DNA of 64,000 nucleotides from Mucilaginibacter sp. (lineage in GTDB: Bacteria; Bacteroidota; Bacteroidia; Sphingobacteriales; Sphingobacteriaceae): the NCBI GenBank assembly GCA_025352225.1, contig JANXTT010000028.1:20309-84308 (forward strand). Reading direction: 5' to 3'. The position numbers and the translations under genes are program-made. Below are positions 55,034 through 64,000 of the stretch, piece by piece. Position 1 is the first letter of the stretch, and each line of letters begins with the position of its first letter. Below the pieces are notes generated by a model. The model had not been told where the DNA came from, ran no database searches, and saw only the letters and a list, made by a program, of their open reading frames with translations.

Positions 55034-58000
55034 CTATGATATTTCTACCTCGGTTTGACTTTTTTGCTTTTCACTTTTACATGCAGAAGGCAAAATATTG
55101 TATTCCAACTTAAAAGATTTGGCAAAATATTTAGGATTGTTAAACCCAACCTTGTAGGCTACTTCGGCGATACTCATATGGCCTTTTTCCAATAACTGAA
55201 CGCTTCTTTTAAGACGGATCGATTTGATAAACTCAACCGGTGTTTTACCTGTGAGCGATAATATTCTTCTGTATAGCGTTACCCGGCTCATGGCCATTGC
55301 TGAACTGAGTTCTTCAACAGAAAAATCCGGATAAGACATTTTTTTTTCGATAAACTCTAAAACCTCTACTATGAATTTTTCATCTAATGATTGAACTTTT
55401 GCATCTGTTGGATTTAGTTCGACATGTTTCTGATAGGTTTCTTTAAGTATATTTTGTTGCGAAAGCAGATTCTGTATTTTAGAAAGAAGTATCTCAAAAT
55501 TAAAAGGTTTAGTTAAATAATCACTTGCACCAGTTTTCAAACCTTTTAATTGTTCTTCTTCGCCTGTAAGCGCTGTGAGTAAGATCACAGGAACGTGGCT
55601 TGTGCGCGGGTCGGTTTTTATTTTTTGTGTAAGGTCGATGCCATTCATTTCAGGCATGCTTATATCACTAACAACCAAATTTGGATGTAAAGCCAGTGTT
55701 TTGTGCCAACCATCTTTACCGTTGGAGGCTTCAATAACATGATACCATTCTTTTAAATTGTCTTTAAGGTAAAATCTAAAATCATCATTATCTTCCACTA
55801 ATAATACAGTCACCTTTTTAGGCTGATGGACTGACGATAATCGCAGGTTTGATTTTGTGCTTTTTAGTTTTTTATCATCCAATGAACCTGACATAAATTC
55901 CTCATCAGTTAATATCAAACTATCTATTAATTGATCGTTAAGGTTTAGAGGCAGTAAAACTGTAAAGCAGCTTCCTTCGTTAATTACACTTTGTACATTA
56001 ATTTCACCTTGATGTAACTTTACAAACTCTTTTGTTATTGATAAACCGATACCACTTCCTTGATTAACCATTGATCCGGGGACTTCGTTCTGAAAGAATC
56101 GCTCAAAAATTTTATCGATCTTCTCACTAGGTATTCCGATACCGGTATCAATTACTTTTATCTCCAAATGTTTAATATCGTCTTTTTCCTGTATACTAAG
56201 TATTACACTAATGTGTCCGCCTTCACTTGTAAATTTAAATGCATTTGAAAGCAGGTTGAACAAGATGCGTTCAATTTTATCGGGATCAAAACTAGCTTCT
56301 ATTTCCTTGGTGTCAGCATCAAAAACAAATTCAATATTTTTCTTTTCCGCTATATCTGAAAAAGACCATGCTGTTTCTTCAATAAATTTAATGATGTTGC
56401 CTCGTTTGGCATTCAACTTCAATTCCTGTACTTCCATCTTCCTGAAGTCGAGCAATTGATTAACCAGGTTTAGCAACCGCTTTGCATTTCGCCTTATCAT
56501 CTGCAATTGTTTTTTCTGATCTGGCTCATCGGGATGTTTCAAAATTTTGTCGACTGGCGCCAATATCAATGATAGTGGTGTCCTGAATTCATGACTCACA
56601 TTGGTAAAGAATTTGATCTTCATCAAATCAAGCTCATGCATTCTATACGCTTCCTGTCTTTCCTGTTCAATTGCAAAATTGGCTTTTAGTTTCTGAATGC
56701 CTCGATGCCTAAAATAAAATAGTAAACCTATACCAAGCATTGCATATACAATATAAGCGAAAGACGTTTTCCAAAAGGGAGGTAAAATAGTTATGTTAAG
56801 TGTCAACTGATCGTTATTCCAAATGCCATCTTCGTTTGACGCTTTCAATTTAAATATGTAGCTGCCAGGATCGAGGTTCATGTAACTTGCTTTCCTGATT
56901 TTATTATCAGCAATGATCCATCCTTTATCAAACCCTTCAAGCATGTAAGTATGCTTTACTTTTGCCGGATTGAAAAAATTTATGGCAGCAAACTCTATGG
57001 CAAAAACATTTTCGTTGTATTTAAGTGTTATATTTTGGGTATGCGCTATTGATCTTGTAAGAATAACATTTCCATCTAACTTTTCGCCACTACGCATGCT
57101 TCGGTTAAAAACCTGAAAATCAGTTAATACAAGTATAGGCTTGTTGTTTCCAGTACGGATACTTGTTGTTTTAAACATATTAAAGCCGTTAGCCCCACCA
57201 AATAACAAGTCGCCTTCTCTTGTTTTAAAGCCGGCATCTTCATTAAATTCCAAACCCTGCAAGCCATCGGTTTGATCGTAATTTTTAAACTGATAAGTAT
57301 ATTTTCCATTCTTAACAGTAACAATCATATTAGAAAGCCCATTAGGTGTACTAATCCATAAATTATGATTATCATCCTCGGTAACCATTAGGGCAGTATT
57401 ATCTGGCAAACCATCTTCCTGTCTGAAATTTTTGAATTTTCCTGTAACCGGATTAAACATACTGAGCCCTTCATTAGTAGCGGCCCATATAAAATGCCGA
57501 CTATCCTCCATAATATTAGAGACATTATTATTGATCAGGCTGGATTTATTGCCTTCATTATGTTCATAATGTATAAATTTATTGGCTTTATTTAATAGCA
57601 CATCAATACCACTTGTTGACGAAGCCCATATATTTCCTTGTCTATCTTCTAGCAAACCTGATATATAGTAAGAACTAACTGAGCCGGGGTGATCTGGTTT
57701 ATTGTGATAAAAAATATTTTTCTTCCTATCAAACATATCAAGGCCTCCTTTAAGCGTTCCAACCCAGAGACGGTTTTTAGAGTCTTCCATTATCTCCCAT
57801 ACGCTATCATCGGCAATACTTGTTGGAATGTTTGCATTATTTCTAAAATGAGTAAATTTCTTACCGTCAAAACAATCCATTCCCCCAAAATATGTCCCTA
57901 TCCATAATTTTTGCTCGTGATCAATACACATGCTTGCGATTATATTGGTACATAAACTATTGGTATTAGAAGGATCATGAAGATATTTTGTAAATACACC

Positions 58001-59203
58001 CGTTTTACGATTAAAATATATTAGCCCACCGCCATTACTTCCTATCCAAATGTTTCCTTTAGCATCTTCAACAAACTTATTAACATCATCAAAACTAAGG
58101 CTATTGGGGTCTGATGATTGGTGCCGGTATAACGGGAACTTTATAATGCTGGGATGGTAATAACTAATACCCTTTTTAAAAGTACCCATCCAAAAAACAT
58201 CTAAATTATCTTTATACATGGCAACAATACTGTTTTGGCATAAACTTTTGTTGTCGCCCGGGCGATTTAATATATAGCGTATGCTAAAATCGCTTTTATC
58301 TAATAAATTAACTCCGCCATGGTCCGTAGCTATCCATATTAAACCTTTATCATCCTGTATTATATTATAAATTATATCTGAGCTAAGTTTATTGTACCCT
58401 CCATCTTTACTTAAATGTTTGAAAATATGTTTCGACGGGTTAATGTAAAATGCACCCAAAGCGCTTGTTGGTATAAACACCCACATATCGTCTTGCTGAT
58501 CTATATATAATTTATACACAATTGGCTCCCCCGGATGGAGTTTGTTAAGACTATAGATTCGGCTGGTAACTTTATTGGTTTTATGATCTAATTTTTCAAT
58601 TATTCCATTATTATAGATTAACCAATAATCACCTTTTGAATCACTTTCCATATCTACTAAAGTACCATTGTACAATGATGTAGTATCTACATTTTTGTGT
58701 ACATAGTGAGTGGTTTTTTGTGTACCGGGATTGTATTTATAAAACCCATTGTAGGCATGCAAAAAGAGATAATTGCCAAAGTGATCTTTCTTTATATTGG
58801 TAATTAGCGAATCTGGAATGGAAAATTTTGCAAGCTCTCTTATTATATGGTGATGAAAAAGCTCTGTTTCAGGATCATATACATTAAAGCCATTACGGGT
58901 TTGCACCCAAATTTTATTAGATGGCCCAGATGTTATATTCGTGATAAAATCATCGCTTATAGATGTTGAATCGTTTATTTTATGTTTAAATACTTTAAAT
59001 TTATAGCCATCATATCGGTTTAATCCAGACATGGTACCAAACCACATAAACCCCTTTACATCCTTATATATTGACAATACCCTGTTATGGGAAAGGCCAT
59101 TGTCAATATTAAGGTGCGAAAACTGGTACAGATCCCCTTGTGCAAAAGCAAAGCTTGTAATGCATAAGATGAGAGCTTGAACTAGAAATATTTTGTTCCT
59201 CAT
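55034..59203 (-). CDS. Hybrid two-component system protein (HTCS) with AraC output
   Basis: A 1389-residue one-protein signalling chain: signal peptide (ending AFAQ), periplasmic propeller repeats (KGFMWFGTMSGLNRYDGYKF and many IWIGT units), Y_Y_Y domain, one membrane segment (SFAYIVYAMLGIGLLFYFRH), HisKA with H871 (VSHEFRTPLS), HATPase (GSGIGLSITKEF), receiver with D1180 (VSDISMPEMNG) and AraC-type HTH (about 1270-1380, IAEVAYKVGFNNPKYFAKSF). HTCS proteins sense oligosaccharides and activate a nearby glycan gene set. The adjacent GH3 gene, 236 bp downstream, is the most likely target; a second kinase of similar build lies at 38319. Confidence 0.95.
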   Translation of the reverse strand: MRNKIFLVQALILCITSFAFAQGDLYQFSHLNIDNGLSHNRVLSIYKDVKGFMWFGTMSGLNRYDGYKFKVFKHKINDSTSISDDFITNITSGPSNKIWVQTRNGFNVYDPETELFHHHIIRELAKFSIPDSLITNIKKDHFGNYLFLHAYNGFYKYNPGTQKTTHYVHKNVDTTSLYNGTLVDMESDSKGDYWLIYNNGIIEKLDHKTNKVTSRIYSLNKLHPGEPIVYKLYIDQQDDMWVFIPTSALGAFYINPSKHIFKHLSKDGGYNKLSSDIIYNIIQDDKGLIWIATDHGGVNLLDKSDFSIRYILNRPGDNKSLCQNSIVAMYKDNLDVFWMGTFKKGISYYHPSIIKFPLYRHQSSDPNSLSFDDVNKFVEDAKGNIWIGSNGGGLIYFNRKTGVFTKYLHDPSNTNSLCTNIIASMCIDHEQKLWIGTYFGGMDCFDGKKFTHFRNNANIPTSIADDSVWEIMEDSKNRLWVGTLKGGLDMFDRKKNIFYHNKPDHPGSVSSYYISGLLEDRQGNIWASSTSGIDVLLNKANKFIHYEHNEGNKSSLINNNVSNIMEDSRHFIWAATNEGLSMFNPVTGKFKNFRQEDGLPDNTALMVTEDDNHNLWISTPNGLSNMIVTVKNGKYTYQFKNYDQTDGLQGLEFNEDAGFKTREGDLLFGGANGFNMFKTTSIRTGNNKPILVLTDFQVFNRSMRSGEKLDGNVILTRSIAHTQNITLKYNENVFAIEFAAINFFNPAKVKHTYMLEGFDKGWIIADNKIRKASYMNLDPGSYIFKLKASNEDGIWNNDQLTLNITILPPFWKTSFAYIVYAMLGIGLLFYFRHRGIQKLKANFAIEQERQEAYRMHELDLMKIKFFTNVSHEFRTPLSLILAPVDKILKHPDEPDQKKQLQMIRRNAKRLLNLVNQLLDFRKMEVQELKLNAKRGNIIKFIEETAWSFSDIAEKKNIEFVFDADTKEIEASFDPDKIERILFNLLSNAFKFTSEGGHISVILSIQEKDDIKHLEIKVIDTGIGIPSEKIDKIFERFFQNEVPGSMVNQGSGIGLSITKEFVKLHQGEINVQSVINEGSCFTVLLPLNLNDQLIDSLILTDEEFMSGSLDDKKLKSTKSNLRLSSVHQPKKVTVLLVEDNDDFRFYLKDNLKEWYHVIEASNGKDGWHKTLALHPNLVVSDISMPEMNGIDLTQKIKTDPRTSHVPVILLTALTGEEEQLKGLKTGASDYLTKPFNFEILLSKIQNLLSQQNILKETYQKHVELNPTDAKVQSLDEKFIVEVLEFIEKKMSYPDFSVEELSSAMAMSRVTLYRRILSLTGKTPVEFIKSIRLKRSVQLLEKGHMSIAEVAYKVGFNNPKYFAKSFKLEYNILPSACKSEKQKSQTEVEIS

Positions 59204-59556
59204 TAATTATCAGAGTAAAATTTATCCATATAATTACCAGTAACATTAGCTAATACGTGATTTGACGTGGCTGAGTTTATTGATTCTAAATGATGGTTGT
59301 GCTTCTTAGCCCGATGCAGATCACATTCATCTAATTAATTGGTACAAGTAAAAATACAAATTATTTTTAGTTCACAATAAGCATTAACTAACCATTAGCA
59401 ATACTTTTTTAACGAACACGAAATAAACCCGTGACCAATTAACCTTTGTTTTTTTATTTTGGCAACCATTAAATATAATAGTGCTTGATAAAGCTACTAT
59501 AAAGCAGCCAAATAAGATACATTGATAAATACTGAACCTTAATTAATACAGTCTAT
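59204..59556. other. 353-bp intergenic region
   Basis: It lies between the start of the HTCS gene and the stop of the haloperoxidase gene, both minus strand. It must hold the HTCS promoter. No ORF, RNA gene or strong hairpin was seen. Confidence 0.4.
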
Positions 59557-60870
59557 CTATTGCTTTAGTTTTGAGATGATGTGATCGCTTACCTTTTTAC
59601 CTTGATCTGCTCCCATATTTACACTATTAACATAGTGAATTCCTCCGTAAAAACGACTTATAGAAGCCTCATTTGCAGCTTGAACAAATGAATTAAAATG
59701 ACGCTGCATACCGATATAGTGTAGATCGCTCGTATCTTGAAAAGCAAAATTGTCACCAAATAAATGTGTCAGCATTACCGCTGCTGCACGTGTAATGGTA
59801 CTATGCCCACTTGGATACTCTGGAAATGGAGGAGTTTGCAAACGGGGCAGCCAATCCTTATCGATCTTGTCATTTATTACAGTTACTGGCCTAATATAAT
59901 TGGTTTTATATTTTTCCTGCCAGCAGCAAATAAATGCATCAAACATGGCTACAGAAGTTAACGCGTAAGCTTGAGCAGTTTTAACCGCATCGGCATGTGT
60001 TTTTTTACAGGCAATGGCGGTAATACCGATCCAATGTCCGCCTGGTGTGATCTTTTTATTAGCAAACATCATGTGACCCGAATGCTCAATTACAAACGGG
60101 TTATCGTCCCAATAACGTGCTATGTCTTTTTGCTCCTGCGTTAGCTTTTGACTTTGTTCGTATACTTCCAGATTTTGCTTGAAATATACGCTGTTTTTAT
60201 CTTCGCTATAAGCGGGAGGTGGTACCGGGCAAAATTGAGTTGAAGAATCAAGTACAAATGTTTTCATTGTACCCCAGCAGTATTCAACACCATCTAAATA
60301 ATCTGGCGGTGTAGGGTGCCATTTGCCAGGATTATTACTACCTAAAAATTTAGGCTTGCCTCTGGTTTGCGGATAATTATCAACACTAGCTCTTTTCAAT
60401 ATAACTTTCCCCATCTGCTCGCCAAAAGCAATAGAACGTTGATAAGTTGAGTCATCTAATTCATTTTTGTATCTTTCATATACGCCATTTTCGTACGTTT
60501 TAAGTGAATCAACCGAAAATGTAACCTTACGTACTACAGTAAAGAAAGCTTTTGTTGCCGCCAGGGTAAAGTTGTACTTTTTATTTTTCTGTGGTTCCGG
60601 AGGGCTATCAAACCCTCTTAATTGTTTAATGATCGAAATGTATTTTGGATCTTTATAACGAATGGTTTCATACGACGCTAAAGACGCATAAGCATAAATA
60701 CGGCTTGCCACCGGTGGCGAAAAAACATCATAGATAATTAATTGGGTTAATTTATCTTCATTTTGATGAAGTATATCTGAATCTGATATAGTTGATCTGC
60801 TTTTCTTTTGACAGCTAAATAGCAATAGACCTATGCAAAAAACCGAACCTATTTTTTGGTGAAATTTCAT
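59557..60870 (-). CDS. Vanadium-dependent haloperoxidase/PAP2-like lipoprotein
   Basis: A 437-residue protein with a lipoprotein signal (GLLLFSC, C20) and the PAP2 phosphatase/haloperoxidase core: EYPSGHSTITRAAAVMLTHL and FYGGIHYVNSVNMGADQGKK, carrying the histidines and Arg that bind vanadate or phosphate. Members of this group in Bacteroidetes are annotated as vanadium-dependent haloperoxidases, but halide oxidation is rarely tested and a phosphatase role remains possible. It begins 10 bp after the stop of the FG-GAP protein gene, so the pair is co-transcribed; this pairing is common in the phylum. Confidence 0.85.
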   Translation of the reverse strand: MKFHQKIGSVFCIGLLLFSCQKKSRSTISDSDILHQNEDKLTQLIIYDVFSPPVASRIYAYASLASYETIRYKDPKYISIIKQLRGFDSPPEPQKNKKYNFTLAATKAFFTVVRKVTFSVDSLKTYENGVYERYKNELDDSTYQRSIAFGEQMGKVILKRASVDNYPQTRGKPKFLGSNNPGKWHPTPPDYLDGVEYCWGTMKTFVLDSSTQFCPVPPPAYSEDKNSVYFKQNLEVYEQSQKLTQEQKDIARYWDDNPFVIEHSGHMMFANKKITPGGHWIGITAIACKKTHADAVKTAQAYALTSVAMFDAFICCWQEKYKTNYIRPVTVINDKIDKDWLPRLQTPPFPEYPSGHSTITRAAAVMLTHLFGDNFAFQDTSDLHYIGMQRHFNSFVQAANEASISRFYGGIHYVNSVNMGADQGKKVSDHIISKLKQ

Positions 60871-60880
60871 AATATGTAAA

Positions 60881-63800
60881 TCAATTCAATGTAACGTTTC
60901 TGGTGTACCCTTTGTAATTTGTAATTTGTAAGCTTATTGTATTTTTATCAACTATAATAAAACGTCCCGATTGGGAAAGGAATGATGCACCGTAATAAAA
61001 TTCCTGTTTTGTGGATAACCCATTCTTATATTTAATTATAGCACTAACATCATCGGGCAGTATTTTAATGGCATTTACTTTCCTTTTTAACTGAAACACC
61101 TTGAGTGTATCTTTATTTTGGCTGGCTGCAAGTAAATATTTTTTATTTGTTCCTAGTAATTTAACTAAGGCCTTACCGTTACCCGGAATATAGATACCGC
61201 TTTGCATAATTGATAATGGGGTAAAATTACCTTTGCCATCACCTTTCAGCATTAACCCATTTAAAGCATCATACCTTCCGGTTGAAACTTCGGTACCGTA
61301 ATCATTCCCATTAATAATTACATCAAGGTTACCATCGCCGTCAAAATCATCTACTGTAATTCCGTTTAATGCCGACATCTGAGCCTGAAGCGGCAATGGG
61401 ACAGGCGTAAATTTACCATTCCCATCGTTACTGAAATAACACGATTCGAGCATATTAGCAGAAAGTTTTAAAGCCCCATCTTTTTGTTCGGGCGATAAAA
61501 TATCATCTACGGTGGCCGTAGCAAATGATTTGTAATTGGTATATTTTTTTTTGAGACTAATCATTTGTTTTAAAATATCATCTCTGGTTTGTGCAGGAAA
61601 CTGTTTTTTCTCCCCGTTTACATCCGGAAAATAAATAGATGGAATTGCGGCGTAGCTGCCGTTCTTATCAAAATCCTTAGCTATTATACCAACAGGATAC
61701 TGATCAGAGGCCTTATAAATTGTGTTTAAACCTACATTCCCCACAATGTAGTCCATCCTGCCTATATGCCTAAAATCTCCGGCGGCTATTGTATTCCACC
61801 AACCCACTTTATTACTAACGTTAGTAGCCTGTGTTATATTTTTAAATACACCTTTACCATTTTTTAGAAAGGTAACAGGCATCCATTCGCCAGCTAATAT
61901 TAGATCGGGCCATCCATCATTATCAAAGTCCGTAAACAGGGCATCGCATACTAATCCGACATTTTTTAAATCCGGGGCCACTTGGTTGGTTACATCAGTA
62001 AACTTAACATGTCCATTTTTACTATCATTTCTGAATATAAAACTCGAAACAGGTTTAGGATAGTTCCATGGGTCTACCCGCCCGGATACAAAAAGATCAA
62101 GTTTACCATCTTTATTATAATCAATAGCCCTTACACATAATTTACTTGTAAAATTTGCTGGTAGCGCATCAGCGGCTAATGTAAAATTACCTTTCCCATC
62201 GTTTATATATAAACGATCCTGATAAGCTTTATTATTAGATGGGTTTTCGTAACCGCCACTAGCTATATATAAATCCAATTTACCATCTCCATTAGCATCA
62301 AAAAGCAATAAACCTTCGTCTTTATAATTATCATTTACTAAATTTTGGTTTGGTAACAGATCGTGTTGTATAAATTTACCATTGGACTGCTGCAAAAATA
62401 TTTGGGCATGATTGTATGCGTTTCCCCCTATTATAATATCATCTAGTCCATTTCCATCAACATCGCCAACGGCAAGCCCGGGGCTATACTCTGATAATTT
62501 ATGGGGTAATAACTTCTGAATATTAAAATCAATAAAATCGCTTTCTGCATGTTTATAATGAATCCCGGTAGAATCTGTCACCTCGGTAAATAATGCATTA
62601 ACAGCTACCGATGGTTGAGTCCAGGAGTAATTATCATGAGCGTCCATCATGCTCACTTTCAACATTTGATCCGCTTTTACTTTTGTAAGTGTTTGTTTTT
62701 TATTGTTGGGCCACTTAATTACAACAGAGTCAACCATAGTAACTTTGCCAAGGCCAAAATGTGCTATGTTTTGTATAGATGATAAATACCCCCGATACGG
62801 ATTATTTTCATAAACCTGATGTTTATTGTGATTGTAATAAATATCTGCCCACGCACCAATTCCATCGATATTGTTATGATCTCCTTTAAATTTTATTTGC
62901 AAATAATGGGTATTATCTTTGTCTTTTTCACGGGCTGTATTTTTATAGATCAATGCTTCATCATTAATGTTATTGATGATCATATCCATAGCCCCGTCAT
63001 TGTTCAGATCAGCATATACAGCACCGTTTGAGAAAGTAGGTGCTGATAGCCCCCAATTAGTAGTTTCATCGCTAAAGGTTAGGTCGCCTTTGTTTTTAAA
63101 CGCATAGTTATGTATTTTAACACCAGGTATTTGATCGAGTACCTGCTTTTTTGATGCAATAGCGTAAGCTTCTTCACGATACGTGATAAAATCATGATCT
63201 GTTACATCTTTAGGGTATCCATTTGTTACGATAATATCTCGGTAGCCGTCATTGTTAAAATCTGTTATCAAGGGTGTCCAACTCCAGTCTGTTTGAGCCA
63301 CACCGCTCATGAAAGCAATTTCGCTAAATGCAGGGCTGCCAACAGTATTATTTTGACCTAGCCGATTACCCTGATTTAGTTGAAGGGTGTTTCTTACATA
63401 TTGTAATTGATAACCATAGCGATCAAAGTTTTGAATATTTTGATAGCTATTTGAACTCATCATCATTTTTTTACGATAGTTATCTTCAGGGTTCATATCA
63501 AGTTCAAATACATCTGCCAGCCCATCATTGTTAATATCTTCAATATCCTGTCCCATACTATTGGCCGCTGTATGTTTAAAATACTCTCTGGACCGATCAG
63601 TAAAAGTCCCATCGTGATTGTTGATGTAAAGAATATTACTCGATAAAAAGTCGTTAGTTACATAAATATCCTTCCATCCGTCGCGGTTAATATCTACCAC
63701 AGTTGCCGAATGTCCATACCCTTCTATTTTAATACCCGCTTGCATAGATACATCGTGAAAAACAGGATGGCCTAATTTTGCATCCCAGTCATTTCTAAAT

Positions 63801-64000
63801 AACCTACCAGTGCTCCTATGCGTTCCGTTTTTTACTATTGGCCCAAACCTGTTTGGATTATCATTAGCAGAAGCTTCATTAACGGTAAGGTACATGTCAA
63901 GGTCGCCATCATTATCATAATCAAAAAAGCTGGCCATAGTGGATTGCACATGTATATCCAGGCCGTATTCTTGTGCCATTTCTTTAAAATGCGGAATGCC
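60881..64000 (-). CDS. CRTAC1-like FG-GAP/VCBS repeat protein with ASPIC/UnbV domain (partial, N-terminus beyond right edge)
   Basis: At least 1039 codons; the frame continues to the window end (...GIPHFKEMAQEYGL), so the true start lies outside. It carries about ten calcium-binding FG-GAP/VCBS repeats (for example DYDNDGDLDMYLT, DINRDGWKDIYVTNDF, DFDNDGWPDLILAGEW, DFDGDGNLDVIING), and in the middle an ASPIC/UnbV domain (YRGYLSSIQNIAHFGLGK...DSVVIKWPNNKK). Such proteins are secreted adhesins or carbohydrate-contacting propellers. The haloperoxidase gene follows 10 bp downstream. Probably part of a glycan-use cluster extending to the right, where SusC/SusD genes might be expected. Confidence 0.88.
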   Translation of the reverse strand, partial: GIPHFKEMAQEYGLDIHVQSTMASFFDYDNDGDLDMYLTVNEASANDNPNRFGPIVKNGTHRSTGRLFRNDWDAKLGHPVFHDVSMQAGIKIEGYGHSATVVDINRDGWKDIYVTNDFLSSNILYINNHDGTFTDRSREYFKHTAANSMGQDIEDINNDGLADVFELDMNPEDNYRKKMMMSSNSYQNIQNFDRYGYQLQYVRNTLQLNQGNRLGQNNTVGSPAFSEIAFMSGVAQTDWSWTPLITDFNNDGYRDIIVTNGYPKDVTDHDFITYREEAYAIASKKQVLDQIPGVKIHNYAFKNKGDLTFSDETTNWGLSAPTFSNGAVYADLNNDGAMDMIINNINDEALIYKNTAREKDKDNTHYLQIKFKGDHNNIDGIGAWADIYYNHNKHQVYENNPYRGYLSSIQNIAHFGLGKVTMVDSVVIKWPNNKKQTLTKVKADQMLKVSMMDAHDNYSWTQPSVAVNALFTEVTDSTGIHYKHAESDFIDFNIQKLLPHKLSEYSPGLAVGDVDGNGLDDIIIGGNAYNHAQIFLQQSNGKFIQHDLLPNQNLVNDNYKDEGLLLFDANGDGKLDLYIASGGYENPSNNKAYQDRLYINDGKGNFTLAADALPANFTSKLCVRAIDYNKDGKLDLFVSGRVDPWNYPKPVSSFIFRNDSKNGHVKFTDVTNQVAPDLKNVGLVCDALFTDFDNDGWPDLILAGEWMPVTFLKNGKGVFKNITQATNVSNKVGWWNTIAAGDFRHIGRMDYIVGNVGLNTIYKASDQYPVGIIAKDFDKNGSYAAIPSIYFPDVNGEKKQFPAQTRDDILKQMISLKKKYTNYKSFATATVDDILSPEQKDGALKLSANMLESCYFSNDGNGKFTPVPLPLQAQMSALNGITVDDFDGDGNLDVIINGNDYGTEVSTGRYDALNGLMLKGDGKGNFTPLSIMQSGIYIPGNGKALVKLLGTNKKYLLAASQNKDTLKVFQLKRKVNAIKILPDDVSAIIKYKNGLSTKQEFYYGASFLSQSGRFIIVDKNTISLQITNYKGYTRNVTLN

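Overview
The window comes from a Bacteroidota chromosome, most likely Sphingobacteriaceae (Mucilaginibacter/Pedobacter-like). Evidence: AT-rich DNA, TAnnTTTG-type promoter elements, a Bacteroidetes-type tyrosine recombinase, an Oar-like TonB receptor, propeller-type hybrid histidine kinases (one with an AraC domain), a NagB-PIG-L fusion, and a sphingolipid-type desaturase in a group of sphingolipid-making bacteria. No database search was possible; family names rest on motifs read by eye.

Positions 1 to about 27,667 look like the right part of an integrative mobilizable or conjugative element. It begins inside a mobilization block (relaxase running off the left edge, MobC-like accessory protein, a hypothetical gene, a HTH protein). 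It ends with a tyrosine recombinase about 300 bp from the 3' end of a tRNA-Met(CAT) gene, the likely attachment site. The left end lies outside the window.

The cargo is a dense defence island. (a) 2073-7921: MmeI-like adenine methyltransferase, SF2 helicase and GIY-YIG nuclease, probably a split restriction-modification system. (b) 8079-9180, minus strand: CoiA-like protein and a small unknown. (c) 9588-19624: one long plus-strand run of eight tightly packed genes: DUF4007 protein, large P-loop ATPase and PAPS-reductase-like protein (together resembling SspB-SspC-SspD DNA phosphorothioation), then an unknown protein, a PIN-like nuclease, an AAA ATPase, a DUF262 protein with a DGQQR motif, and a SIR2 protein. 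This is the best candidate for an undescribed system: an Ssp-like modification core joined to an unusual effector set. (d) 19765-23930, minus: two DUF262 proteins, one with a DUF1524 HNH nuclease domain. (e) 24063-25842, minus: an AbiEi/AbiEii-like toxin-antitoxin pair with a 53-bp perfect interrupted palindrome at its start.

From 27,868 on the genes look like ordinary chromosome: YVTN propeller protein, DEGS-like desaturase with a HAD hydrolase, GT8 glycosyltransferase, two tandem outer-membrane barrel paralogs, a lipoprotein, a DUF2236 protein, a small winged-helix regulator with membrane proteins sharing a putative operator, a giant hybrid kinase, an Oar-like receptor, an orphan PstS, a PadR/PspC unit, NagB-PIG-L, a GH3 glycosidase, a hybrid two-component regulator, a vanadium-type haloperoxidase and a CRTAC1-like FG-GAP protein cut by the right edge.
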